A stretch of 53,175 nucleotides of DNA from a virus. The notes under the pieces are model-generated. The model worked only from the letters and a program-made list of their open reading frames with translations, did not search any database and was not told where the DNA came from. Within the stretch, counting starts at the first letter, position 1; each line of letters opens with the position of its first letter. The DNA lies in IMG/VR virus record IMGVR_UViG_3300025652_000006, positions 1-53,175 of that record; one strand, given 5' to 3'. The translations under genes and the position numbers were made by a program. Shown here one piece after another: positions 29,570-38,504 of this stretch.

Positions 29570-30676
29570 GTGGTCACTCGCATTGACATTGGGGAGCTAA
29601 AAGCCCCACGCGTACGCGCAGATGGTAGCCTCATTGTAGAGGCCCTCCTTACGCGTAGTGGTGTCTTTGAGTACCGTAACGATGACGGCACGCCGCGATT
29701 TGAGTACCGCCCACCTGCAGAGGTGTTTAAGGCTGACTCGATGGCTACATTCCAGATGGTCACGGTCACGAATGATCACCCTACTGAGATGGTCGACACT
29801 GAGAATGCTCTCAAAGTTGTAGTCGGCACAGTTGGCGAAAACGTGCGCAAGCATGGTGACCACGTAGCCGCTCCTTTGGTCATCTTTGACGCGTCCACAA
29901 TTGGGGACCTCAAGGGTGGCAAGCAACAAGTCTCATGTGGCTACCACGCTGACATGGTCGAGACTCCAGGCGTTACGCCCGAGGGAGTTTCCTATGACGC
30001 GATCCAAACAAATATTCGCGGCAATCATGTTGCCATTGTAGACATCGGCCGAGCTGGCCCTGACGCACGGATCCGAATGGATGCCGGGAAACTAGTAACG
30101 CCACCAAAGGCACACAAGGATACTAAAAACATGGATCTCATCCAAGCACTACAAAAAGTTGCCGAACTCACGGTAGAGAATACTGCTGAGAAAGCCCGGG
30201 CCGATAAAGCCGAGGCCGATCTCTCCGTTGCCACAGCCAAAGCCGACACGGTCGAAGCCGAGCGCGATGTAGCACAGGCAAAGGTTGACTCTGCCGAGAA
30301 GGCACGTACCGATGCAGACGCTAAGCGTGACGCTGACATCAATGAGGCTGTACAGCTTCGCACGGTAGCCCAGGCCCTTGTGCCTGATGCTGATGAGGCA
30401 GGCCCTGCCCGCTTCGATGGCAAGACAAACAAAGAAATTAAGGTAGCTGTAGTCGAGGCCGTTCACGGCAAATTCGACGCAGAGAAGTCTGACGACTACC
30501 TGCAGTGTCTTTATGACATCGCTGTCAAAGACGCAGCAGCCGGAGACGGTGCACTTGATGCCGCTAACGCTACCGGAAATCTCACAAAAGCAACCCCAAA
30601 AGTTGACGCAGAAGATAAAGCCTACGCCGACATGATGGAACGAAACCGAAACGCCGGTAAAAGGACCTCTAAATAA
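29570..30676 (+). CDS. Prohead protease/scaffold (DUF2213 family)
   Basis: The 368-residue protein has an N-terminal DUF2213 domain (about 1-170): TRSGVFEYRND, a VTNDHP motif with the likely catalytic His, then SCGYHADMVE, and NHVAIVDIGRAG. From about 190 to 270 it is a long Ala/Glu/Lys/Asp coiled coil, as expected of a scaffold. DUF2213 genes precede the cement protein and DUF2184 capsid genes in this phage group. It would template and then mature the prohead. The GTG start is tentative. Confidence 0.8.
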   Translation: MVTRIDIGELKAPRVRADGSLIVEALLTRSGVFEYRNDDGTPRFEYRPPAEVFKADSMATFQMVTVTNDHPTEMVDTENALKVVVGTVGENVRKHGDHVAAPLVIFDASTIGDLKGGKQQVSCGYHADMVETPGVTPEGVSYDAIQTNIRGNHVAIVDIGRAGPDARIRMDAGKLVTPPKAHKDTKNMDLIQALQKVAELTVENTAEKARADKAEADLSVATAKADTVEAERDVAQAKVDSAEKARTDADAKRDADINEAVQLRTVAQALVPDADEAGPARFDGKTNKEIKVAVVEAVHGKFDAEKSDDYLQCLYDIAVKDAAAGDGALDAANATGNLTKATPKVDAEDKAYADMMERNRNAGKRTSK

Positions 30677-31185
30677 TGCCTGTTCAAACTACATTTTCCA
30701 CCACTCGCACAGCTAGCCGAGAAGGCACCCTAGACGGTACCGGATCCTACAGCGTCGAGCCCCTTCGCAACGATGAGGCATCTGCCGAGATTGCTTTCGG
30801 CGTAGCCGTTAAGCAGGGCAGCGCAACAGACGAGCGCTCAGCAAAGCTCCTTACCGCCATCACAGGCGAGAAGGTTGCCGGCATCGTGCTCTACCGGGAT
30901 GAGTACGATACCACTCAGCTCGGTACTACAGGCATCCTGCCGACATACGAAGTCAACGTAGTTCGCCAAGGCCGTATGAAAGTCATTTGCGAAGACGGCT
31001 GCTCTATCGGTGACCCTCTCCACGTGCGCGCAGTTGCCGCAGGTGCAGAGCTTGCCGGTGCATGCCTCGCTGCCTCAGACGGTACCGACACCATCGATTG
31101 TTCGGCTAACGGCCAGTGGCGCACAAGCGCAGCAGCGGGCGAAATCGCTGTCCTCGAATTCGATTTCACCAACTCACCTACCTAG
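30676..31185 (+). CDS. Putative head decoration/structural cement protein
   Basis: The 169-residue protein is beta-rich and Ala/Gly/Thr-heavy, with the GCSIGDPLHVRA and YEVNVVRQGRM segments resembling Gp24-type structural cement proteins. Its place between the protease and the capsid gene is typical. It would stabilise the expanded capsid from outside. The start overlaps the scaffold stop. Confidence 0.7.
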   Translation: MPVQTTFSTTRTASREGTLDGTGSYSVEPLRNDEASAEIAFGVAVKQGSATDERSAKLLTAITGEKVAGIVLYRDEYDTTQLGTTGILPTYEVNVVRQGRMKVICEDGCSIGDPLHVRAVAAGAELAGACLAASDGTDTIDCSANGQWRTSAAAGEIAVLEFDFTNSPT

Positions 31186-31196
31186 GATAAGTTCTT

Positions 31197-31598
31197 ATGG
31201 GCACTCCCCTACCAAGTCTAAATCAGGAGCCGTTTGAGTTTTCATTCTCACACGACTCTCTCACCTCTAGTGAGGTACGGGTAGTGTTATCTGCCCGCCG
31301 CAAGTTTGTTATTGACCGAGCAATCTATGTCAATGACGCGGGCCTAGCTGAGGATGCCGCTAACTTCTTTGCTATCTCTCTAGCTATCAAAGAGCCAGGT
31401 GGTGCCTTTGTTCAGTCTCACTTGTTCTCAACTGAGACAGGCGAGGGCGGGACGATCGCAGCAGCCACGCCTACCACGGTCCCAAAGGTCGGAGTGGCCA
31501 CAGGATCAGCACTCTCACAAGTACGCCTCTCTTACACCGAATCAGGCACAGCAACGCTACCAACCGGGCGCCTCCAAGTCGAAGGCCGTTACCTCTAA
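31197..31598 (+). CDS. Probable virion protein (133 aa)
   Basis: This is a beta-rich protein with Thr/Ala-rich turns (GGTIAAATPTTVPKVG) between the cement and capsid genes. It could be a second decoration protein or a capsid fiber. AAGTTCTT before the ATG is a weak ribosome site. Confidence 0.62.
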   Translation: MGTPLPSLNQEPFEFSFSHDSLTSSEVRVVLSARRKFVIDRAIYVNDAGLAEDAANFFAISLAIKEPGGAFVQSHLFSTETGEGGTIAAATPTTVPKVGVATGSALSQVRLSYTESGTATLPTGRLQVEGRYL

Positions 31599-31607
31599 GG
31601 ATCATTT

Positions 31608-32543
31608 ATGTCACTCAAGAACTACAATCACGAATACTTTGATGCTCCTGCTAACGCGTTTCTTCGCCGAGAGCTTGAGTACGTACGCACCAAGATGTAC
31701 GAAACCCTATTCCCTCAGTTTCAGGCGCGTAGCCTTGTCACTGTAAACCACGAGGTGCCGAACTGGGCCGAAGTCGACACGTTTAACGTGATGGCTGAGT
31801 ACGGTGAAGCGAAACTCGGTGGTGGATACACGACTGCACCCCCACGTGTCGGAGTGTCAATCAGTGACGTATCGGCAGGCATCAAGCCAATCACTGCAGC
31901 TTACGGATGGAGCCTTACAGAGCTTCGCAAGTCAGTTGCAACCGGTCGCCGACTCGACCAACTCAAAGCACGCGTTGCGCGCACGGTAGTTGAGCAACTG
32001 ATCGACCAAACGATCATGCTCGGTAGCTCTGCAGAGGGTCTCGCTGGTCTTTTCCTTCTCTCCGGTACCAACACACAGGCACCTCTTACGGGTGCGGTCG
32101 ATGACACTTGGGCGAACAAGACCTCTGACGAGGTTATCGCTGACCTTAACGCACTTAAGAATAAGTCTGTTAACGTCTCCAAGTCTATCTACTCTGTAGA
32201 TACGATTGCGATGTGTACCCTTGACAAGCAATTCCTTGAAGAGCGGCGCATGCGAGACTCGAACAACACGAGCATTCTCGATCACTTCCGAGGCGTCAAC
32301 CCTGGCATCGAAATCAAGGACTCTATCTTCCTTGAGTCAAACACAGGCTGGACTGGCACCCGCATCATGGCTTATTACAACTCACCAGAGTTTATCGAGT
32401 CTGTCATTCCGCAGGAGTTTGAACAACTCGCACCACAGACAGTCAACTACGAGACTGTTATCAACTGCCACGCACGTATCGCAGGCATCCGCCTTCCGCA
32501 CCCTAAGAGCGTTACGTACATGGATAACGTTCAGTCCTCATAA
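31608..32543 (+). CDS. Major capsid protein (DUF2184, HK97 fold)
   Basis: The 311-residue protein is of the DUF2184/HI1409 capsid family: FLRRELEYV, the AEYGEAKLGGGY loop, AAYGWSLTELRKS, and a C-terminal strand set (RIAGIRLPHPKS). The length is typical. The gene lies where the capsid is expected and is followed at once by a terminator hairpin, as often seen after the most abundant virion gene. Confidence 0.88.
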   Translation: MSLKNYNHEYFDAPANAFLRRELEYVRTKMYETLFPQFQARSLVTVNHEVPNWAEVDTFNVMAEYGEAKLGGGYTTAPPRVGVSISDVSAGIKPITAAYGWSLTELRKSVATGRRLDQLKARVARTVVEQLIDQTIMLGSSAEGLAGLFLLSGTNTQAPLTGAVDDTWANKTSDEVIADLNALKNKSVNVSKSIYSVDTIAMCTLDKQFLEERRMRDSNNTSILDHFRGVNPGIEIKDSIFLESNTGWTGTRIMAYYNSPEFIESVIPQEFEQLAPQTVNYETVINCHARIAGIRLPHPKSVTYMDNVQSS

Positions 32544-32565
32544 GACATACTCTTAGCTTAGGTCT

Positions 32566-32600
32566 AGACCTCCGCTGCCTTTGGTGGTGGGGGTCTTTTT
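32566..32600 (+). terminator. Rho-independent terminator or attenuator after the capsid gene
   Basis: AGACC (32566-32570) and GGTCT (32592-32596) form an outer stem, extended inward by CC/GG pairs, followed by TTTTT. It would lower transcription of the downstream tail genes relative to the capsid gene. Confidence 0.75.
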
Positions 32601-32613
32601 ACAAGGATACCAA

Positions 32614-33129
32614 ATGGGACTCAGCACATATAAAGGCATCGACTCTGACAAGCTAGTATCAGTTAATGAGTTTCTAAAGCTGTCGGCATCGCCTTTTATG
32701 AACGTAGACGGCAGTGTTACGCCCAAGGTTTTCTCTGTCTCGCCTGCCTTACTCGGCGTCAATTTCCTGGTACTCTCTCGCCTTCTTGTACATATCGAGG
32801 ATAACGGTGCCATCACTGCGGATGACTACGGCGCACTAGCAACGTTATCCAGCGGGCTACGTATTCAGAAGACGATCGGCGGCATCACGTACAACCTGGA
32901 CGGAGGGCTACCGATCACAGGAAATACGCACTGGGCACGTCTGGCGTTTGACATGAAGGAGCACGTCTTCGGATCAGGCAATAACTTTGTGACCGCACGT
33001 TGGACCTTTGGGGCCACAGGTATTCCGATGATCCTACAAGGCGCCGATGTGCTCTTTGTAACGGTTAACGATGATTTAACGACTCTCGTCGAGCACACAA
33101 TGCTAGTACAGGGATACACACATAAATAA
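32614..33129 (+). CDS. Hypothetical head-tail region protein (171 aa)
   Basis: I start at MGLSTYKGI (32614), behind AAGGATACCAA. It is a beta-rich protein of unknown fold between the capsid and the connector genes. It may be a head fiber or head completion protein; position is the only support. Confidence 0.65.
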   Translation: MGLSTYKGIDSDKLVSVNEFLKLSASPFMNVDGSVTPKVFSVSPALLGVNFLVLSRLLVHIEDNGAITADDYGALATLSSGLRIQKTIGGITYNLDGGLPITGNTHWARLAFDMKEHVFGSGNNFVTARWTFGATGIPMILQGADVLFVTVNDDLTTLVEHTMLVQGYTHK

Positions 33130-33491
33130 TGGCATCCATCACCTGGTCAGACGTTACAGACTACGCCGCAGAGCTATCTACGGTGGCCGTAGGCGTGCAG
33201 ACAGATATCCTGGCATTGGCCAACGGGTACCTTAAAGTCGACTGTTTCGGTGGAGAGTCAGGCATCAAACTGAAGATTGCCCGGATCAATATCGCCGCAC
33301 ACTTCGGCCTAACGCTCGGCACTACCAACGGCGCCCACGGGCAAGTGCTCTCAGAAGAACTCGGAGACATGAAGCGCCAGTACGGCAAGCAAGCCATGTT
33401 CGCGGATTCGGAATTCGGGTCTACGAAGTACGGCCGTGCATATCTAACGATCCTCGCTGGCGCGAATAGCCGTGGGGGCTTTGTACTTTAG
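33129..33491 (+). CDS. Head-tail adaptor (DUF4054-like)
   Basis: The 120-residue protein is helical with a LEELGDMKRQYG-like segment (VLSEELGDMKRQYGK) and a C-terminal GRAYLTIL, matching DUF4054 adaptors that dock on the portal. Its start overlaps the preceding TAA, and its TAG abuts the next GTG. Confidence 0.76.
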   Translation: MASITWSDVTDYAAELSTVAVGVQTDILALANGYLKVDCFGGESGIKLKIARINIAAHFGLTLGTTNGAHGQVLSEELGDMKRQYGKQAMFADSEFGSTKYGRAYLTILAGANSRGGFVL

Positions 33492-33958
33492 TGGATGTTC
33501 AAATCAACGATAAACGCTGGCGAGAGCTTGTGGCCAAGATCGGAAAAGAGATGGCTAACAAAGGCGTACGCGTTGGTGTGCTCGCTGAAAAGGGGGGCAA
33601 CGAAGATCGGGACGGCATCACCATGATAGAACTCGCTGCCATCCATGAATTCGGAAGCCAGGCCGCAGGCATCCCAGAGCGCAGCTTTATCCGGTCTGCC
33701 TTTGAGGGGTCCACTTCAGAGCATGCTCAGAGGATCATGATGGGCAAGACAATCAAAGGTGTAATTGAGGATCGTATGACGCCAGATCAGGCACTCGAAA
33801 TGCTCGGCCTTTGGGGCGTCTCGCGCATCAAAAAAGGGATCAAGGCAGGCATCGATCCGGCCAACGCTGACAGCACCGTTGCCAAAAAAGGATCAAGCAA
33901 ACCACTTGTAGACACCGGCAGGCTACTAAACGCGATCAATCATAAGGTGGAGTCCTAG
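33491..33958 (+). CDS. Tail completion/neck protein (HK97 gp10-like)
   Basis: The 155-residue protein has the gp10-type core: a GVRVGVLAEKGG strand, IHEFGSQ with following PERSFIRSAF, and a C-terminal GRLLNAINHKV. Such proteins join head and tail. A GTG start overlaps the upstream stop. Confidence 0.74.
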   Translation: MDVQINDKRWRELVAKIGKEMANKGVRVGVLAEKGGNEDRDGITMIELAAIHEFGSQAAGIPERSFIRSAFEGSTSEHAQRIMMGKTIKGVIEDRMTPDQALEMLGLWGVSRIKKGIKAGIDPANADSTVAKKGSSKPLVDTGRLLNAINHKVES

Positions 33959-34308
33959 TGCTTAGCGGTGTCCTCTCATCGTTTCAGACGGGTACGTATA
34001 CAGTGCGCAGGCGTACAGCGCGTACGCTGGTGCTAGGCGTCTCGACACCGGGAGCAGAGTCTACGTTCTCTGTCGATGGGGTAGTACAGCCTTTGACAGG
34101 ACAGCAGCTAAGCCTTTTACCTGGTGGCATGACATCACATAACACGCGCCGTATCTGGACAGAAACAGCACTACAGGCTGAGGCTGACGGTATAGGGCCG
34201 GACATCGTAGAGATCGCTGGGCAGGATTACCGCGTCTATCAGGCACAAGAGTGGACCGGCCTAGACGGTGATCACTATCGCGCACTCGTAACAACGTGGG
34301 TCGAATGA
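33958..34308 (+). CDS. Head closure or neck protein (116 aa)
   Basis: This small beta-barrel-like protein starts at GTG (33958). The gene order adaptor, gp10-like, this gene, neck protein is that of head closure genes in similar phages. No diagnostic motif is seen. Confidence 0.6.
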   Translation: MLSGVLSSFQTGTYTVRRRTARTLVLGVSTPGAESTFSVDGVVQPLTGQQLSLLPGGMTSHNTRRIWTETALQAEADGIGPDIVEIAGQDYRVYQAQEWTGLDGDHYRALVTTWVE

Positions 34309-35897
34309 GTAGATCTCTAACAACAATTCAAGCGGCGATCGCAACGTGGATCGAAGCATCCACAGGCCTGCCTACGCTATGGGCAAACCAGGACACCCCG
34401 CGCCCGCGTGAGGCGTACGTATTGGTCAACTCAACGTGTAGCCCCATCGGTCGACCGTGGGTAGACGGATCGGTAAACCCCTCACCAAGTGCAGGGGCCG
34501 AGGCTGTATATACCGCGCGCATGGTGGAGCGTCTATCGCTGACCATTCAGATTTTCAATACATCCACGCTAGGCGATGCAAGCGCGAGCGACTTGCTTAC
34601 AGGTCTTATCCTCGCGTCTGAGCTACCTACAAGGGCGGTGGCATTGGATGCGGCCGGATGGTCGCCTGCAGCTTTTGGCGATGTCACAGACGTAAGCGCA
34701 CCGAGCGGAGCGGCATACTTTGAGCCTCGCACACTGCTAACATGCTTCGGATACTCGGCACCAGAGGCCAGCGAAACTGGTACAGTCATCGGGTCCGCTG
34801 AGATCATGAATAGCGACGGGGTGATCGACTACGTTGGCACATCGTCTCGCATGAAAGCACAGGCCGCCATCGTGGCACGTGCCGAGGTGTACGCCGCAGC
34901 GTATGTGCAGGTGACAGGGATCTTGGACGGTGCAGCCGCTGTTTCCGCGCAGGCCCTAGTAGCTGCCGCTGTGAGGGCCATACTCAATGTGTCTGCCGAC
35001 GTATCCGCATCAGCAGCGGTAGCCGCATCATGTGCCGCTGTCCTACAGGCAGGCGCATCCACACAGGCACAGGCTGTAGTGGCCGCAGCGGTAGCGTCTA
35101 CACTGGTAGCGGCAGCAGCGGCCTCTGGATCCGCAACTGTGGCAGCCTCCGCCTCACTGACTTCGGCCGCACGATCTTGGACCACTGGCAGGGATTACTT
35201 TAGTTCTGCTTTCGCAACTGATGAATGGTTGATCGGCAACACAACGTACTCTAGCGGGTACGCGCCCAATGTCGGCACAGAAACGCTAGTAGACAACGGA
35301 GCTGGTGGCCTAACTGGGCAGACGTCGACTAATGTTGTCACCGGCGGGGTGGCCTGCGGTGCATGGGACTCTGTAGACACCGGTGATCGTCTTGAGTCAG
35401 ACGGGACTACGGCAGGAGACTTTAATGCACTCACGACCGACTTCGCCTTTCGGATGGTGTTCGAGGTTATCGGTGGATCGCTCCCTAACTCAGAATATCT
35501 CTTAACCAAGTTTAATACGAGCACGGGCGGTTGGCGCATCTACTCTTCGGGCGGAGAGTGGTTCTTTGGGCTTTGGGATAACTCAGGGAACACGGCGGGC
35601 GTATTCGCAGCTAACCCGGCCAGCGGGTCCTATGCAGATGGTGACACCCACTATATGACCGGCTGGGTCGATGCCAGTACCGGCACAATTTACACTAAGG
35701 GTGACCTAAGCGCGGAGGCGTCTGCCTCTATTGCTGCGGACATTGTCGACTCTACGATCACCACAGCAGCGCTGCACGTCAATGGCTACGCAAGTACTAC
35801 CGGTCTGGCCGGACTCAAGTGCATCAGCGTTTCCGTATGTGTCGGGGCGAACGCCCAGAACCTCTACGATGAGACTTTCTGGAACCACCCACCGTGA
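34305..35897 (+). CDS. Neck protein fused to Ala-rich stalk and lectin-like domain
   Basis: The 530-residue protein is a mosaic. Residues 1-165 resemble the LIC_12616/neck terminator family that caps the tail tube (SRSLTTIQAAIATWIE, TPRPREAYVLVN). Residues 175-285 are an Ala/Val-rich repeat region predicted to form a long helix or stalk. Residues 290-510 look like a LamG/concanavalin-type beta-sandwich (GDRLESDG, FAFRMVFEV, WRIYSSGGEWFFGLW, HYMTGWVDASTGT). The fusion would put sugar-binding arms at the neck, as whiskers do. The start overlaps the upstream stop. Confidence 0.72.
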   Translation: MSRSLTTIQAAIATWIEASTGLPTLWANQDTPRPREAYVLVNSTCSPIGRPWVDGSVNPSPSAGAEAVYTARMVERLSLTIQIFNTSTLGDASASDLLTGLILASELPTRAVALDAAGWSPAAFGDVTDVSAPSGAAYFEPRTLLTCFGYSAPEASETGTVIGSAEIMNSDGVIDYVGTSSRMKAQAAIVARAEVYAAAYVQVTGILDGAAAVSAQALVAAAVRAILNVSADVSASAAVAASCAAVLQAGASTQAQAVVAAAVASTLVAAAAASGSATVAASASLTSAARSWTTGRDYFSSAFATDEWLIGNTTYSSGYAPNVGTETLVDNGAGGLTGQTSTNVVTGGVACGAWDSVDTGDRLESDGTTAGDFNALTTDFAFRMVFEVIGGSLPNSEYLLTKFNTSTGGWRIYSSGGEWFFGLWDNSGNTAGVFAANPASGSYADGDTHYMTGWVDASTGTIYTKGDLSAEASASIAADIVDSTITTAALHVNGYASTTGLAGLKCISVSVCVGANAQNLYDETFWNHPP

Positions 35898-35960
35898 TCT
35901 GTGCGAAACAACCTTAAAAAATACTTTTATTTATGATACCCTTACAAAAGGATTACACCT

Positions 35961-36350
35961 ATGGCAGAATTTTCTAACTATGCTGAAAACGCGGTACTAA
36001 ATCACCTACTGCGTAACGTCGCACTGACATCACCGACCACGGTGTACCTCTCCCTCTACAGTACCGATCCTACTGATGCGGACTCAGGCTCAGAGCTGGC
36101 AGCAGCCAACGGGTACGCCAGGATCGCGATCGCTTTTGACGCCCCAAGCGGTGGGGTATGTCTAAGTACAGCAGAACTTACCTTTACCGCATCCGGTGCG
36201 GACTGGTCTGCAGCCACACACATCGGCATCCACGATGCATCGACAGCGGGCAACCTCCTATTTCACACCCCTTTGGCAGCGTCACGCACCGCACTTGATG
36301 GTGACTCGATCGTCTTTGCGGCTAATGCTGTATCGGTAACCCTACAGTAA
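35961..36350 (+). CDS. Conserved phage virion protein (129 aa)
   Basis: The opening AEFSNYAENAVLNHLLRN and the following TTVYLSLYSTDPT match a small protein widespread in phages, often near tail fiber or neck genes, of unknown function. A good AAAAGG site stands ahead of the ATG. It is beta-rich, as expected of a virion decoration. Confidence 0.72.
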   Translation: MAEFSNYAENAVLNHLLRNVALTSPTTVYLSLYSTDPTDADSGSELAAANGYARIAIAFDAPSGGVCLSTAELTFTASGADWSAATHIGIHDASTAGNLLFHTPLAASRTALDGDSIVFAANAVSVTLQ

Positions 36351-36351
36351 T

Positions 36352-36690
36352 ATGGCACACTTAGCATTCGAAGGCGCGGTACTCAACACTGTCACAAAGT
36401 ACGTGGCACTGCGCCCACGTGATGGGTTTGTGTCAGGTACTTTAGGGTGGCTTGACGCTACCAGCAACGCCACATGCACGCTTGAGTACACCGACAGTGC
36501 AGACGCACCGGCAGAGGCCGCAGGCGATGCTTGGCAATGGGCACCTAGTGGCGAGACCGTTACCGGCCCCGTTGCGTCGGCGGCAGGTGTCGAACTCCTC
36601 TCTTTTGCATGCCAGCACAGCAGGGCGAGACTTAAGATCGTGGCCACAGCAGACTGTGATCTATCGATCTGGGATGCACATACACCGTAA
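36352..36690 (+). CDS. Hypothetical virion-associated protein (112 aa)
   Basis: This beta-rich protein with paired Cys (NATCTLEY, FACQHS) and short Thr/Val strands follows its upstream neighbour by one base. It may be another exposed domain or neck ornament. No family is recognised. Confidence 0.6.
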   Translation: MAHLAFEGAVLNTVTKYVALRPRDGFVSGTLGWLDATSNATCTLEYTDSADAPAEAAGDAWQWAPSGETVTGPVASAAGVELLSFACQHSRARLKIVATADCDLSIWDAHTP

Positions 36691-36713
36691 ATTTACAGTA
36701 CCAGCATATTTCA

Positions 36714-36722
36714 TGCTAGAAT
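36714..36722 (+). promoter_or_regulatory. Extended -10 box before the sheath gene (TGCTAGAAT)
   Basis: This non-coding box has its hexamer 11 bases before the ATG at 36734. A TTTACA lies upstream at a 19-bp spacing and may act as a -35. The transcript leader would be only a few bases. Confidence 0.45.
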
Positions 36723-36733
36723 AGAGGCGCACT

Positions 36734-38053
36734 ATGGGCGACATTGACAACACCGTATCACTATCGATTCAATCTGGATCGGTATCTGTCCCACGTGCCG
36801 GGTTTGGCACCGGGATGCTCCTTAGCTACTCGGCCGCTTGGACTGAGCGCGTACGCACGTATAAAAAGCTTTCCAGCGTAGCAGCAGACTTTGCCGTTAC
36901 CACGAGTCCTGAGTACCTCGCTGCACAGGCGTACTTTAGCCAGAATCCACGACCTAAGCAACTCAAAATCGGCCGTTGCGCATTGCCGCCCACTCAGGTC
37001 TATGTGCTTACACCGGTCGCTGCTGACACTACAGACTACGTCCTAGTCGTATCTGGCGAAGGTGTCACGACTACCACGGTCACTGTCACTAGTGACGCAT
37101 CGGCAACCGTTGCCGAGATTTGCGCACTCCTTGAGACCGCTATCAACGGCGTTACCGGGATGAATGCAACGGCTGTTGACGGTACCACGGAGGTCACGAT
37201 CACAGCGGACACTGCAGGCAACTGGTTCTCTCTCGCTCCAAAGAATCCCGCACTACTTGCCGTGTCTCAAACACACGTTGACCCAGGCGTCGCTACCGAC
37301 CTTGCTGCTATTCAAACGGAAGACGCAGAGTGGTACGGGCTGCTTACGAACTACAACTCTAAGCCGATGGTACTTGCAGCCGACGCATGGATCCAAAGCA
37401 ACAAAAAAATCTACCAGGTTGCTACAAACGAAAGCCTCGCAGTCACTGGAGCCGTTGGTTCTGCCGACACTGGCGACGCTATCAAGACGCTCGTACGTGC
37501 ACGCACGCAAGCTAGCTATCACTGGAACCCTGCTGAGTTCATGTCTGCCGCATGGATGGGGCGCCTATTTGCCCTTGATGTCAATGCAGACCCTGCATTC
37601 AAGATACTCACCGGTGTTACCGTGCAGGCTTTGACCGACACACAACGGGCCAACTTGATCGCTAAGAACATGTCTTTTGTTGAGACTGTGGCGACTAAGA
37701 ACGTACCCTTTGACGGCAAGACCGGCGACGGTGATTACCTCAATGTGCAGCGTGGTCTAGACTGGCTCGATGACGACATGAAGAAAGAGGTTTTCGAAAA
37801 CCTCATCGCTCCCGATGTCTTCCCTTTCACAGACGCCGGAGGCCAGGCACTAGCTAGCGCAATGGAGGCAAGCCTAGATCGCGGCATCCAAAAAGGTGTA
37901 CTGGCTGCAGACCCTGCACCTACGGTAGTCGTGCCTCTTGTGGCAGACATCCTGGCAGCGGATAAAGACGCACGCACGTTTACAGGCCTCGAATTTACAG
38001 CGACCAAACTCGGCGCCGTACACAAGGCCAACATCGTAGGGACGGTACTATAA
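36734..38053 (+). CDS. Contractile tail sheath protein (DUF3383 family)
   Basis: The 439-residue protein matches DUF3383 sheaths: N-terminal beta strands, VAADFAVTTSPEYLAAQAYFSQNPRP, a KIGR strand, a central Ser/Thr domain, and a C-terminal core with EFTATKLGAVHKANIVGTV. It surrounds the tail tube and contracts at infection, which sets the morphology as a myovirus. The tube gene follows immediately. Confidence 0.9.
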   Translation: MGDIDNTVSLSIQSGSVSVPRAGFGTGMLLSYSAAWTERVRTYKKLSSVAADFAVTTSPEYLAAQAYFSQNPRPKQLKIGRCALPPTQVYVLTPVAADTTDYVLVVSGEGVTTTTVTVTSDASATVAEICALLETAINGVTGMNATAVDGTTEVTITADTAGNWFSLAPKNPALLAVSQTHVDPGVATDLAAIQTEDAEWYGLLTNYNSKPMVLAADAWIQSNKKIYQVATNESLAVTGAVGSADTGDAIKTLVRARTQASYHWNPAEFMSAAWMGRLFALDVNADPAFKILTGVTVQALTDTQRANLIAKNMSFVETVATKNVPFDGKTGDGDYLNVQRGLDWLDDDMKKEVFENLIAPDVFPFTDAGGQALASAMEASLDRGIQKGVLAADPAPTVVVPLVADILAADKDARTFTGLEFTATKLGAVHKANIVGTVL

Positions 38054-38054
38054 G

Positions 38055-38486
38055 ATGGCAGACTACAATCAATACGATCCGGCTCAGAACATTCTGATTG
38101 TGCATGGGCATATCATCACGGGATTTGCCCCTGGCTCTTTCATCACAGCAGAACGTGACAACGACAGCTTCACCGATGAGGTAGGCGCTGACGGTAGCGT
38201 TACACGTGTAAAGAGCCACGATAAGCGAGGCACGATCACGATCACGCTCATGGGTGAGGCACCGTCAAACAACATCCTCAGCGCTATCAACGTGGCCGAC
38301 GAGCTTATCGGCTCTGGGTCTGGCAACGTCAAACTCACGAACCTAAACAGCGCCACGGCTATCAATGCCGCTAACGGCTGGGTCATGAAACCTGCCAACT
38401 TTGAGGCCGCTGATACAACCAGCCCACGCGAGTGGAAGATCCGTTGCGCCTCTTTGTCGATGTTTATCGGCGGGGCGATCATCTAA
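38055..38486 (+). CDS. Tail tube protein (DUF3277 family)
   Basis: The 143-residue protein is of the DUF3277 type: GFAPGSFITAERDNDSF, DGSVTRVKSHDKRGTITI, then MKPANFEAADT and a C-terminal FIGGA. Hexamers stack to form the DNA channel. It starts two bases after the sheath stop. Confidence 0.9.
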   Translation: MADYNQYDPAQNILIVHGHIITGFAPGSFITAERDNDSFTDEVGADGSVTRVKSHDKRGTITITLMGEAPSNNILSAINVADELIGSGSGNVKLTNLNSATAINAANGWVMKPANFEAADTTSPREWKIRCASLSMFIGGAII

Positions 38487-38504
38487 ACCAGATAGAGGGA
38501 AACT

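Noticed and set aside
30025-30432. Long Ala/Ser-rich minus-strand frame
   Set aside because: It is antisense to the coiled coil of the protease/scaffold gene, where biased codons leave the opposite frame open.
34829-35185. Ala/Thr-rich minus-strand frame of 118 codons
   Set aside because: It mirrors the GC-rich Ala repeat of the neck-lectin gene; no ribosome site or neighbours support it.
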